From SIG452 sp045540295 (GTDB taxonomy: Bacteria > Bacillota > Clostridia > UMGS1840), in assembly GCA_045540295.1 (NCBI GenBank), contig JAZQGY010000013.1:3629-67628 (forward strand): a stretch of 64,000 bases of DNA. Direction: 5' to 3'. The position numbers were made by a program, and so were the translations under genes. The stretch's first letter is position 1. Each line of letters opens with the position of its first letter. The notes under the pieces were generated by a model that had not been told where the DNA came from, did no database searches, and saw nothing but the letters and a program-made list of their open reading frames with translations. This document shows, piece after piece, positions 24,021-33,037 of this stretch.

Positions 24021-25079
24021 ATGAAAGGTTATGCTATGATTAAAATTGGGGAAACCGGCTGGATTGAAAAGGAAAAGCCAACCTGTGGCCCCTTAGATGC
24101 CATTGTTCGCCCCATTTGTATTGCTCCCTGCACCTCAGATATTCATACTGTCTGGTCAGGAGCAATCGGCGATCGTCATAATATGATTTTAGGTCACGAA
24201 GCGGTTGGTGTGGTGGATACAGTAGGCGAACTGGTACACGATTTCAAACCCGGCGACAAGGTGATTGTGCCTGCAATTACTCCCGATTGGGGAACCTTAT
24301 TCTCTCAGGCAGGTGTTCCTATGCATTCCACCGGGATGCTTTCCGGCTGGAAGTTTTCCAATTTTAAAGACGGTGTGTTCGCCGAATATTTTCATGTGAA
24401 TGAAGCGGACGCCAATTTAGCGTTATTGCCTGAAGGAGTTGATCCGGTGGCTGCCTGTATGTTACCTGATATGGTAGTAACCGGCTTCCACGGTGCAGAG
24501 CTTTGCGACATTGAATTCGGTGACACGGTTTGCGTCATCGGAATTGGTCCTGTTGGCTTGATGAGTGTGGCAGGTGCCAACAAAAGAGGGGCCGCTCGCA
24601 TCTTTGCCGTGGGGTCCCGTCCCAACTGTGTGGAAGCAGCAAAATACTACGGTGCAACCGACATCGTCAACTACCGTGAAGGTGACATTGTGGAACAAAT
24701 TCTCAAAAAGACAGGCGGCAGAGGGGTTGACAGAGTTATCATTGCCGGCGGGGATAACAGCACCTTTGACCAGGCAATCCGGATTCTCCGCCCGGGTGGT
24801 TCTATCGGAAATGTGAACTATCTTGGCGAGGGTGACACCATTTCCATTCCCAGAGTAGAATGGGGTGTCGGAATGGGACATAAAAAAATCAATGGCGGTT
24901 TAACTCCCGGCGGACGACTGAAAATGGAAAAAATGGCATCTTTATTAGCCACCGGAAAACTGGATACTTCCCGATTAGTAACTCACGTATTCGAAGGATT
25001 TGATAAAATTGAAGAAGCTTTGCTCTTAATGAAAAATAAGCCTGCGGATTTAATCAAGCCCGTGGTAAAAATATCATAA
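24021..25079 (+). CDS. adh: Zinc-dependent secondary alcohol dehydrogenase (isopropanol dehydrogenase type)
   Basis: 352 residues from the ATG at 24021 (GGAAAGGAG 8 bases before; the TTG one codon earlier is less likely). The sequence follows the Clostridium beijerinckii/Thermoanaerobacter NADP secondary ADH closely: catalytic zinc ligands in IAPCTSDIHT (Cys about 37), ILGHEAVG (His about 59) and MLPDMVVTGFHG (Asp about 150), with no structural-zinc cysteine cluster. The Rossmann GIGPVGLM at about 175 is followed by GSRP, the NADP-selecting residues. It interconverts acetone/isopropanol and similar 2-ketones and alcohols, or acetaldehyde. Monocistronic. Confidence 0.94.
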   Translation: MKGYAMIKIGETGWIEKEKPTCGPLDAIVRPICIAPCTSDIHTVWSGAIGDRHNMILGHEAVGVVDTVGELVHDFKPGDKVIVPAITPDWGTLFSQAGVPMHSTGMLSGWKFSNFKDGVFAEYFHVNEADANLALLPEGVDPVAACMLPDMVVTGFHGAELCDIEFGDTVCVIGIGPVGLMSVAGANKRGAARIFAVGSRPNCVEAAKYYGATDIVNYREGDIVEQILKKTGGRGVDRVIIAGGDNSTFDQAIRILRPGGSIGNVNYLGEGDTISIPRVEWGVGMGHKKINGGLTPGGRLKMEKMASLLATGKLDTSRLVTHVFEGFDKIEEALLLMKNKPADLIKPVVKIS

Positions 25080-25108
25080 AAAAAAGCGGTGAAATCACCG
25101 CTTTTTTT
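25077..25108. terminator. Bidirectional terminator
   Basis: AAAAAGCGGTGA/TCACCGCTTTTT between the convergent adh and DEAD-box genes. Confidence 0.92.
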
Positions 25109-26780
25109 ATTTTCGAAATTCTCGCTGATTCTTCGCTTCTCGTTTTCCGGAGTTTCCGGTTTTCTTTGCACCTTTCGGGTTCTTTTGGGTTGCCTGTGCT
25201 TTCTCCACAAATATCTCCCGACCACGGTAGCTTAAATCTTTTAGTGCTTCCAGCACCCCGTCTGCTTTGTCGGCAGGAACTTCAAAAAAAGAATACTTAT
25301 CAAAAATATCCACTGCTCCAACGTCGCTTCCTTGCACAGAAGTGTTGGATGCAACCAATTCCACAATATGCCTGGGACGGATTTTATCCAAAGAACCCAG
25401 ACCGATAAACAGTCTTGCCATTCCCTGCTGAGCTCCTGTTTTTTTGCTGACCTCACGGGTTTCTTTAGGCTTTTTATCCACTTTTTTCTCCTCAGTCAGC
25501 ATACAAAGAAGTGCTGCAGAAAGCTCTGTTGCGGTCAGCTTTCCTTCTCCAACAATTTTTTGTGAAATTTCTAAATACCTATTAAAATTGGGATTTTTCG
25601 TCACAGCAATCGCCTTTTGAACAGTTTTATCGGCTCTTGCCTCCAATACATCTGCTTCTGCAGGTGTTTTATAGGGTTCAATATGGGATTTTGTGTACTT
25701 CATAATGTCCTTTAGTTTGAACATTTCTTTTCCTGCCACAAACGTATATGCAACACCTTTGTGATCCGCTCTGCCTGTCCGACCGATACGGTGAACATAG
25801 TATTCCTCAAACTGAGGCACATCAAAATTGAAAACCGCCTCCACATTATCCACATCAATACCACGGGCAGCAATGTCTGTTGCCACTAAGATTTCAGTTT
25901 TCCCGGATTTAAAACGGCTCATTACCCGATCTCGCTCCGGCTGTTTCATATCCCCGTGAAGCATTTCGGCAGGATAACCGCGTTCAATCAGTTCTTCTGT
26001 CACTTCCGAGGTTTTCTTTTTGGTATTGCAGAATACCAGAGACAGACCGTAACCGTGCAAATCCAATAATCGGCTTAAGGCATCCAGCTTTTTGGGTCCT
26101 TTTACTTCCAGATAGTACTCTGACACATTGGAAACTGTCAACACTTCCCCGGTTACTTTGACAAATACCCGATCTTTTTTCTGATAACTTTGGGCAATTT
26201 CTTTGATTTCTGCAGGCATGGTTGCCGAAAACAGAACGGTCTGGCGAGTGGTAGGCGCTGTTTCTAAAATCGTTTCAATATCATCACGAAAGCCCATATT
26301 AAGCATTTCGTCTGCCTCGTCTAATACCAAATAGGAAAGATTCACCAGTCGTACACTTCGTCTGCGTAAGTGATCCATCAGTCTGCCCGGCGTTGCCACA
26401 ATCACATGAGGACGTTTTTTTAAATCATGAAGCTGACGTTCAATGGGCTGTCCGCCATACAAAGAGGAAATGCGAATCCCCTTCTGATAGCGGGACAGTT
26501 TCCCCAATTCTTCTGCTATTTGTATGACCAACTCACGGGTAGGACAAAGCACCAATGCCTGCACCGTTTCCTCATCGGGAATAATTTTTTCCAAAACCGG
26601 CACGCCAAAAGCACAGGTTTTTCCGGTTCCTGTGGGCGCTTGTGCCACAAGATCATATCCCTCTAAAATAGGAAACAGACTTTCCTGCTGAATGGGCGTG
26701 GTTTTTAGAAATCCCATCTGTGCAATTCCTTGTTTTAAAGCATCACAAATGGGGAGTTGTTCAAATAATAAGGCTTCCAT
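25107..26780 (-). CDS. DEAD-box ATP-dependent RNA helicase with DbpA-type RNA-binding domain (DeaD/CshA-like)
   Basis: 557 residues from the ATG at 26780 (GAGGT upstream). The Q motif is followed by motif I APTGTGKT (about 45), motif II VLDEADEML (about 150), motif III FSATMP, and motif VI HRIGRTGRAD (about 325). A C-terminal DbpA RNA-binding domain (MARLFIGLG...VDIFDKYSFFEVP, about 455-530) precedes a basic Lys/Arg-rich tail. It unwinds structured RNA in ribosome assembly, cold adaptation or mRNA decay. It has its own promoter (26818-26846). Confidence 0.96.
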   Translation of the reverse strand: MEALLFEQLPICDALKQGIAQMGFLKTTPIQQESLFPILEGYDLVAQAPTGTGKTCAFGVPVLEKIIPDEETVQALVLCPTRELVIQIAEELGKLSRYQKGIRISSLYGGQPIERQLHDLKKRPHVIVATPGRLMDHLRRRSVRLVNLSYLVLDEADEMLNMGFRDDIETILETAPTTRQTVLFSATMPAEIKEIAQSYQKKDRVFVKVTGEVLTVSNVSEYYLEVKGPKKLDALSRLLDLHGYGLSLVFCNTKKKTSEVTEELIERGYPAEMLHGDMKQPERDRVMSRFKSGKTEILVATDIAARGIDVDNVEAVFNFDVPQFEEYYVHRIGRTGRADHKGVAYTFVAGKEMFKLKDIMKYTKSHIEPYKTPAEADVLEARADKTVQKAIAVTKNPNFNRYLEISQKIVGEGKLTATELSAALLCMLTEEKKVDKKPKETREVSKKTGAQQGMARLFIGLGSLDKIRPRHIVELVASNTSVQGSDVGAVDIFDKYSFFEVPADKADGVLEALKDLSYRGREIFVEKAQATQKNPKGAKKTGNSGKREAKNQREFRK

Positions 26781-26817
26781 AATGTACCTCGAATCATAAT
26801 CAGTTTGATACAAAAAT

Positions 26818-26846
26818 ATTATATAAAATAATCAGATTACTGTCAA
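26818..26846 (-). promoter_or_regulatory. Promoter of the DEAD-box helicase gene
   Basis: On the minus strand TTGACA-17-TATAAT. Confidence 0.88.
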
Positions 26847-26855
26847 GTAAAACTG

Positions 26856-26884
26856 AAAAAAGACACCCATTGGGTGTCTTTTTC
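26856..26884 (-). terminator. Terminator of tRNA-Val
   Basis: Stem AAAAGACACCC/GGGTGTCTTTT immediately after the tRNA 3' end. Confidence 0.88.
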
Positions 26885-26885
26885 G

Positions 26886-26961
26886 TGGTGGGAACAATAG
26901 GGCTCGAACCTATGACCCTCTGCTTGTAAGGCAGATGCTCTCCCAGCTGAGCTATGCTCCC
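26886..26961 (-). tRNA. tRNA-Val(UAC)
   Basis: Cloverleaf with 5' GGGAGCATAGCTCAGCTGGG, anticodon loop CTTACAA (anticodon TAC), anticodon stem TCTGC/GCAGA, T-loop TTCGAGC and encoded CCA. Confidence 0.96.
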
Positions 26962-26993
26962 ATATTCGGTTTTGCTCTCATCAAGCAAGGGCT

Positions 26994-27022
26994 ATTATAT
27001 CAAATGAATTTCAATTTGTCAA
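26994..27022 (-). promoter_or_regulatory. Promoter of tRNA-Val
   Basis: On the minus strand TTGACA-17-TATAAT, consensus in every position. Confidence 0.92.
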
Positions 27023-27103
27023 TACTTTTTTTAGATTTTTTTTAAAAAATATGTAAAGTTGAAAAAAGTACCAAAATAAATGATGTAGTTTTTGTGAAAA
27101 TAA

Positions 27104-27133
27104 TTGACGAACTGAAAAATTCCGTGATATAAT
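27104..27133 (+). promoter_or_regulatory. Promoter of the TolC-like/RND efflux operon
   Basis: TTGACG-18-TATAAT, about 43 bases upstream of the TolC-like start codon. No operator or regulator gene is adjacent. Confidence 0.8.
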
Positions 27134-27176
27134 GAAAAACCAACCGCGGAAAAATGATACAGAAAGGAAGTATCTT

Positions 27177-28274
27177 ATGATAAAAAAAATTTTTGCACTG
27201 ATTACGGTGGCTGTTATGGTTCTTTCTGTCCCCTGCTATGCAGAAGAACCCACCGCTCCCTCCATGTATATTCTGACCTTGGAAGAAGCCATCCATATGG
27301 CGCTTACCAACAGTCAGCAACTGGTAGCATGCGAGGTAAAAAAAGATGCGGCAGAGACTTCTTTATCGGTAGCCAAAACCGAGCAGCGCAATGCCAAGAA
27401 ATCACCTTTTGTGGTAAATGAACTGATTTATGTGAAAAACGGCTATGCCGTTGCAGCGCAAGAAATGCAAATCCGTTTGGCAGACGCAGAGTATCAGCAA
27501 ATCAAAAACCGTATTTCCTATCAGGTTACTGAAAAATACTATACCATCAAATTGGCAGAACAGTTAGTTGCAATTCACCAAAACGGTGTAGAAATGGCAA
27601 AAGAAAATCAGCAAATCGTGTCCACGCAGTTCAGTCTCGGAATGGTTTCGGAATTAGAAGTTGCCAATGCAGAAATCCAAGTCAAACGAACCGCTTTGGC
27701 ATTGGAAGATGCCCTCAGAAATCTGGCACTGGCAAAAGAGGATTTTAAAATTGCCTTAGGTATTGACGGTGCTTGCGATTTTTCCCTGACGGATATCATT
27801 ACCTCAGAAGAATATCAGCCGGAGGTTGCAACCGACATTCCCAAAGCTTTACAAACACGTTACGATGTGCTGGCATTAAAAGAACTGGCAATGCTTGACG
27901 AATTATATTTCACCATTACCCAGAAAATCACCGCAGAAAACACTGCAGATTACAAAAATGCGGAAAGCACATATCTGCAAAGCAAATATAACTACGATTC
28001 CAACTCCCGCTTAATCGGCCTTTCCATTCAAGCATCCGGCAATAATATCGCCTCCACCAAAGGAAACCTGGAAATTGCAGAAATGGCACTGAATGTGAAA
28101 CAACGGGAATATGATACTGCCAAACTGAAGTTTGAAATGGGCATGATTACCAATTTGGAACTGGTAAAAGTGCAGACCGAGTTGCTTTCGGCCCAAACAG
28201 AGCTGGAAAGTGCCAAACTTTCCTATAAGCTGGCGGTGGAAAAATATCAGTACGAAATTACATACGGTGTATAA
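27177..28274 (+). CDS. TolC family protein (outer-membrane-efflux-like)
   Basis: 365 residues from the ATG at 27177 (AAAGGAAG upstream). A signal peptide ends near VPCYA (about 21), and two long coiled-coil helical hairpins carry the TolC repeat signature: LTLEEAIHMALTNSQQL, then VSTQFSLGMVSELEVANAEI (in part) and KFEMGMITNLELVKVQTELL in the second half. It is about 100 residues shorter than E. coli TolC. It heads an operon with an RND adaptor and pump. In a presumed single-membrane spore-former there should be no outer membrane to host such a channel; TolC-like proteins are nevertheless annotated in Clostridia, with role unknown. Confidence 0.85.
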   Translation: MIKKIFALITVAVMVLSVPCYAEEPTAPSMYILTLEEAIHMALTNSQQLVACEVKKDAAETSLSVAKTEQRNAKKSPFVVNELIYVKNGYAVAAQEMQIRLADAEYQQIKNRISYQVTEKYYTIKLAEQLVAIHQNGVEMAKENQQIVSTQFSLGMVSELEVANAEIQVKRTALALEDALRNLALAKEDFKIALGIDGACDFSLTDIITSEEYQPEVATDIPKALQTRYDVLALKELAMLDELYFTITQKITAENTADYKNAESTYLQSKYNYDSNSRLIGLSIQASGNNIASTKGNLEIAEMALNVKQREYDTAKLKFEMGMITNLELVKVQTELLSAQTELESAKLSYKLAVEKYQYEITYGV

Positions 28275-28296
28275 GAAAGCGAGGAACAATAACACT

Positions 28297-29619
28297 ATGA
28301 AACGCTATATCAGTATTCTTCTCTGCTGTTTTCTGCTTTTTTGGGTTTCCGGCTGTGCAAGTAACGAAGCTCCCAAAGAACCGGCAGGAATTCCCGTGGA
28401 AGTCACGGTAGCAGCCTTAGGCGAGATGCAGGAGCATTACACAGTTTCCGGCTCTGCCTCTCCCATTGCAGAAGCAACCGTGGTTGCCAAAACTCCGGGT
28501 AAAATCTTATCATTGAATGCAAAACTGGGTGACAGCGTGTCTTCAGGAGATATGCTTTGTGCCTTGGATAAATCCGACGTGCTGCAAACTGTAAAATCTC
28601 TGAACGCACAGTTAGAACAAGCAAATGCAGGAATCGAGTCTGCGCAGATTAGCTCCAACCGTGCGCAGGGTGTTGGCTACGAACAAACTTTGATGCAAGC
28701 AGATTTGGCTGCTGCACAAGCGAAAAGTGCTTTGGACCAAGCGAAAATCAACCTGGATATGCAAACCACTAACTACGAAAATATGAAGGTACTCTATGAA
28801 CAGGGCAATATTTCCCGTGTCAGCTTTGAAAGTGTGCAGGGACAATATCAGGCAGCAGTTTCCTCCTATGAAACTGCAAAAATCGCCTACGATAACGCAG
28901 TCCGCAGTCAGGAGCTTGCCAAACAAACCGCCGACGACAATGTAGTGGCGGCAAATTCCGGTGTTTCCAGTGCAACAGCAGGACGTAATGTTTTACTGGC
29001 ACAGCTGGAATCTACTCAAAAAACCTTGGCGGAAATGGATATTACCGCTCCCATTAACGGCATCATCGTCATGGAAAATGCCAAAGTGGGCGAAATGGCT
29101 ACCGGTGCCTTATACCAAATTGCAGATATCTCCAGAATTCAGTTTAAGCTGAGTGTTCCGGAAAGTATGATTAACCAAATTTATGTAGGGCAAACTGCCA
29201 CAGTTTCCGTAAACTCTGCTGCAAAAACAGTGGAGGCTTCGGTGACATCTGTATCTCCCGGCGTTACTGCACAAAGCAGTGGATATACGGTAATCGTAGA
29301 AATTGACAATACCGATTCCGCTATCAAACCCGGTATGGTAGGCACCGTAAACTTCTTGATGAATGAAGCACAGGCAACTGTGATGTTGCCTTTGGAAACA
29401 ATTATCACAGAAGATGAAAATTCCTTTGTATACATAGAAAAAGACGGCATTGTTACCAAAACGCCTGTCACCTTAGGCATGAAGAATAGCGAAACTGCAG
29501 AAATTCTGGAAGGTGTTTCCAGAGGTGACCGTGTAGTATCCCGCGGACAGCATACCGTGTCTGACGGTGTGAAGGTTCGGGTGGTGAAAGAACACGAAGG
29601 AGGTTCGACTCCCGAATGA
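28297..29619 (+). CDS. RND efflux periplasmic adaptor-like lipoprotein (MFP/HlyD family)
   Basis: 440 residues from the ATG at 28297. A lipoprotein signal ends in WVSGC-A. Domains: split biotinyl-lipoyl halves (AEATVVAKTPGKILSLNAKL... and MDITAPINGIIVMENAKVGE), a long coiled-coil hairpin between them (about 90-245, rich in Gln and Ala), a beta-barrel with PGMVGTVNFLMNE, and a membrane-proximal domain. It couples the inner-membrane RND pump to the TolC-like partner. Its stop overlaps the pump start by four bases (ATGA), indicating translational coupling. Confidence 0.93.
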   Translation: MKRYISILLCCFLLFWVSGCASNEAPKEPAGIPVEVTVAALGEMQEHYTVSGSASPIAEATVVAKTPGKILSLNAKLGDSVSSGDMLCALDKSDVLQTVKSLNAQLEQANAGIESAQISSNRAQGVGYEQTLMQADLAAAQAKSALDQAKINLDMQTTNYENMKVLYEQGNISRVSFESVQGQYQAAVSSYETAKIAYDNAVRSQELAKQTADDNVVAANSGVSSATAGRNVLLAQLESTQKTLAEMDITAPINGIIVMENAKVGEMATGALYQIADISRIQFKLSVPESMINQIYVGQTATVSVNSAAKTVEASVTSVSPGVTAQSSGYTVIVEIDNTDSAIKPGMVGTVNFLMNEAQATVMLPLETIITEDENSFVYIEKDGIVTKTPVTLGMKNSETAEILEGVSRGDRVVSRGQHTVSDGVKVRVVKEHEGGSTPE

Positions 29620-32600
29620 GATTCTTTAAAACTCTGATGAAACGGCCTGTTACCGTTCTTATGGTAACCATTATGATGTTGGTATTCGGCGGAATTTCCA
29701 CCATTAATATGGAGCAATCTCTTTTGCCGGATGTATCAATGCCCAACATCATTGTCATGACGACCTATTCCGGTGCAGGCCCCGAAGAAGTGGAAAAACT
29801 AGTGACCGAGCCAATCGAACACGCCGTTTCCACAGTTCCCAACTTTGTGAATGTAACCTCCACCTCCTCCTACGGAAGTTCCATGGTGATGATTGAAGTA
29901 TCCTCCGAAGCGGATATGAATTTCACTTCGCTGAAGGTAAGAGAACAAATCAGTATGATTGATGCACTTCTGCCCAGCGGTGCCTCCGACCCCATTATTA
30001 TGGAATTAGACACCAATCAAATGCCGGCTTTGGCAGTCACCATGACCAGTCCCACAGGGTTAACCGAATTTTCCAACCTGGCACAGAACACCCTGATTGA
30101 CCGTCTGGAATCGGTGTCCGGTGTGGCATCGGTAACTGCGACCGGCGTATATGATAATCAGATTCAGATTGATGTAAAAAAAGAAAAAATGGAGCAGTAC
30201 GGCATCAGCTTTACCCAGCTGGCAGGACTGATTCAGATGGAAAGTGCTACTCTGCCCGGCGGGCAGGTGGTGGAAGGACACAATACCTTCACGATTAAAA
30301 CCAAAGCCGAAATCAAATCTCTGGAAGAAATCCGGAATCTTGTGATTCAAACCGTGTACGGCAATGTGAAGCTTTCAGAACTTGCCGACATTTCTATTGC
30401 GCATAAAGACACCGAATCTGCTGTTTCCGTAAACGGTGAAGGAGCCATCAGTTTTCTGATGTATAAGCAACCGAACCACAGCACCACCGAAGTCTGCGAC
30501 GCCCTGCTTACGGAATTGAATCAAATCTGCGAAGATTACAACGGTATGCGCTATATTGTAATTTTAGACCAGGCAGAAAGTATCCGTGACTCCATCAATT
30601 CTCTGCTGGAATCTGGTCTTTTAGGCGCATTATTTGCCATTCTGGTACTGTTTGTATTTCTAAGAAGCATCCGCTCTACCATTGTTATCGGTTGTGCAAT
30701 CCCAATTTCAGTCATTGTGACATTTGTATTTATGTATTTTAACAAAATGTCCTTTAACACCATGTCCCTTTCAGGGTTAGTCCTTGGAGTTGGGATGCTG
30801 GTAGACAACTCGGTAGTTGTGCTGGAAAGCATCTACGGATACCTGGAAAAAGGCTACTCCAAAACGGAAGCCGCTATTTTAGGCACCAAAACCGTTGCGA
30901 TGGCGGTGGTTGCCTCCACCTTAACTTCCATCGCAGTATACATTCCCCTGTTCTTCATGAGTGATAACATTGCTATCACCATGTTTAAAGAAGTAGCAAT
31001 GACCATTATGTTCTCTTTGGGAGCTTCCTTGTTGGTTGCTCTGACTTTGGTTCCTGTGCTTTGCTCCAAGATTCTGAAGCTGGACACGAAAGCGAAAGAG
31101 AAAAACAAAAAAGAAAACCGTCTGATGCAAAGCTATCAGAAAGTCCTGGACCTGGCTTTTTCCCACAAGCGTTGGGTAATTATCGGCGGCGTTGTGATTT
31201 TCGTCTTAAGTTTAGGTGCTGCTGCACTGCTTGGTATGGAAATGTTTCCCGCAACCGATAGCGGCAGCGTGCAGATTACCCTGCAACTCCCTAAAGGCAC
31301 AGAACTTTCGGAAACCAAAAAAGTTGGTAACGAAGTGCTTGATTCTGTGATGGCACGGGTGACCCCCTTAGTCACGGTGACTGACTGTATGGAAAGCTAC
31401 GGTTCCGGCGGAATGAGCTTTGCCTCCGCCTCCGACAGCAGTACCGGAACCATCACGCTGATGCTGGAGGACAGAAAAAACCGTAACTATTCCTCTCAAG
31501 ACATTGCAGAAGAAATCCGTCAGGCAGTACAAGACTTTGCAGGCGTTGAAATTACGGTTTCCGCTTCAGATATGACCTCGATGCTGATGGGCTCCGGCAG
31601 TAACGTTGGCATCAACATCAAAGGTGACGAATTTGACGAATTGGAACGTCTTGCCAACGAATGTAAAACTTACCTGATGGGCATAGACGGTGTGCGTGAC
31701 GTGTCCACCTCCTTAGACGAAGTTTCTTACGAATATAACATCGAAATTGACCGTGATAAAACAGCTCTTTACGGTATTTCTGCCAGAAGTATTGCCCAAA
31801 CGGTGCAGTCTGCATTTTTGGGAAGCCAGGCGGGAGCTGTGCGAATTGACGGAAACGAATATGATGTGGTGGTCCGCTATCAGGATCAGTACCGCAACAC
31901 CAAAGAAGATCTTGGTAATATTATGATTCCCTCTCCCACGGGAATGCAAATTCCTCTGTCGGAGTTGGCAACCATCAAAAAAGAATCGGTGCCCCTTTCC
32001 ATCTCCCGTAACGGCAAGGAAAGAATTGTTACCGTTTCTGCTACTGCTTACGGAAAAACACCCGGTGAAATCAACACGCAAATTGAATCATTCCTAAAAG
32101 AAATTCCGGTAGAAAACGGCTATACCATCTCCACCGGCGACTCCGCCAAAGAAATGGCAGAATCCTTTAACCTTCTGTTTCTGATGCTATTGGTTTCCGT
32201 ACTGCTGGTTTATATGGTAATGGCGGCTCAGTTTGAATCGTTACTGCATCCGTTTGCGGTAATGTTTGCCATTCCCCTTTCTATGATTGGGATTGTACTG
32301 GCGTTAATGATTGCCGGCATGTCCCTTTCTATCCCTGCCCTAATCGGTATTATTGCATTAAGCGGTGTAGTTGTAAATAACGCCATTGTGTTGATTGACC
32401 ATGCAAATCAGTTAAGAGCAACCGGAGTTGCGCTGCAGGATGCACTGAAAAGTGCCTGCATTTCCAGAATCCGCCCCATTCTGATTACCACCATCACCAC
32501 CATTTTAGGGCTGTTCCCCATGGCTCTTTCTAAAGGGGAAGGTGCAGAACTGATGCAACCGCTTGCAGTTTCCTTTATTGGCGGATTAACCTTCTCCACC

Positions 32601-32720
32601 GTACTGACACTGGTCTTTGTGCCCTGTGTGTATATGGTTTTGGAAAACATAAAAACAAAATGTATGAAAAAACTGAAAAAACAGGAACCTGAGGAATCAG
32701 TTCCCACCCCTCTTTCCTGA
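29616..32720 (+). CDS. RND-type efflux transporter permease (AcrB/HAE1-like)
   Basis: 1034 residues with the duplicated RND layout: TM1 (MKRPVTVLMVTIMMLVFGG), a large porter domain (about 40-325), TM2-6, a second porter domain (about 550-840) and TM8-12. In the proton relay, AcrB D407-D408 corresponds to VDN in GMLVDNSVVVLES and K940 to the second-half VNN in GVVVNNAIVLID, so only one acidic residue of the D-D-K triad remains. A Gln/Glu/Lys-rich tail ends the protein. It exports drugs, lipids or other amphiphiles across the cytoplasmic membrane; substrate unknown. Followed by a strong terminator. Confidence 0.95.
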   Translation: MRFFKTLMKRPVTVLMVTIMMLVFGGISTINMEQSLLPDVSMPNIIVMTTYSGAGPEEVEKLVTEPIEHAVSTVPNFVNVTSTSSYGSSMVMIEVSSEADMNFTSLKVREQISMIDALLPSGASDPIIMELDTNQMPALAVTMTSPTGLTEFSNLAQNTLIDRLESVSGVASVTATGVYDNQIQIDVKKEKMEQYGISFTQLAGLIQMESATLPGGQVVEGHNTFTIKTKAEIKSLEEIRNLVIQTVYGNVKLSELADISIAHKDTESAVSVNGEGAISFLMYKQPNHSTTEVCDALLTELNQICEDYNGMRYIVILDQAESIRDSINSLLESGLLGALFAILVLFVFLRSIRSTIVIGCAIPISVIVTFVFMYFNKMSFNTMSLSGLVLGVGMLVDNSVVVLESIYGYLEKGYSKTEAAILGTKTVAMAVVASTLTSIAVYIPLFFMSDNIAITMFKEVAMTIMFSLGASLLVALTLVPVLCSKILKLDTKAKEKNKKENRLMQSYQKVLDLAFSHKRWVIIGGVVIFVLSLGAAALLGMEMFPATDSGSVQITLQLPKGTELSETKKVGNEVLDSVMARVTPLVTVTDCMESYGSGGMSFASASDSSTGTITLMLEDRKNRNYSSQDIAEEIRQAVQDFAGVEITVSASDMTSMLMGSGSNVGINIKGDEFDELERLANECKTYLMGIDGVRDVSTSLDEVSYEYNIEIDRDKTALYGISARSIAQTVQSAFLGSQAGAVRIDGNEYDVVVRYQDQYRNTKEDLGNIMIPSPTGMQIPLSELATIKKESVPLSISRNGKERIVTVSATAYGKTPGEINTQIESFLKEIPVENGYTISTGDSAKEMAESFNLLFLMLLVSVLLVYMVMAAQFESLLHPFAVMFAIPLSMIGIVLALMIAGMSLSIPALIGIIALSGVVVNNAIVLIDHANQLRATGVALQDALKSACISRIRPILITTITTILGLFPMALSKGEGAELMQPLAVSFIGGLTFSTVLTLVFVPCVYMVLENIKTKCMKKLKKQEPEESVPTPLS

Positions 32721-32730
32721 TAAAACGGAT

Positions 32731-32778
32731 AAAAAAATAAGCTTTGGCAGATTTCGTTCTGCTAAAGCTTATTTTTTT
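32731..32778 (+). terminator. Terminator of the RND operon
   Basis: Long inverted repeat AATAAGCTTT-GCAGA / TCTGC-AAAGCTTATT followed by a T-run. It insulates the division cluster that follows. Confidence 0.92.
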
Positions 32779-32882
32779 ATGCCTATTTTTTCAAAAATCC
32801 TTTGATTTATCCACATTTTAAAGCCCCTCCCCCACAACTTGAAAAAAATTTCAAAAAAACTGAAAAAATTTTATAAAAATAC

Positions 32883-32910
32883 TTGATTTTTTTCAAAAAT
32901 ATGTTAAAAT
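32883..32910 (+). promoter_or_regulatory. Promoter of the division and cell wall cluster
   Basis: TTGATT-16-TAAAAT upstream of mraZ; transcription would begin just before the MraZ boxes. Confidence 0.65.
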
Positions 32911-32917
32911 GTATATA

Positions 32918-32954
32918 AAAGTGGATGAAAGTGGCACGAAAACCCACGAAGTGG
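32918..32954 (+). promoter_or_regulatory. MraZ operator boxes
   Basis: AAAGTGG at 32918-32924 and 32928-32934 and AAGTGG at 32949-32954, spaced 10 and 20 bases, all on one face of the helix just downstream of the promoter. This fits the repeated AAAGTG-type MraZ sites known from low-GC bacteria and implies autorepression. Confidence 0.7.
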
Positions 32955-33037
32955 TGAAAATCGAGTCGAAAAACCCATTTTCGGGAGTTTCCGATGGCAC
33001 TTTCCCAGAAAACTTACAGAAAGGGTACTGTTCCGGT

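Noticed and set aside
32909..33037. Longer N-terminus for MraZ
   Set aside because: The extra 43 codons run through the MraZ boxes and leader. The family length and AAAGGG support the start at 33038.
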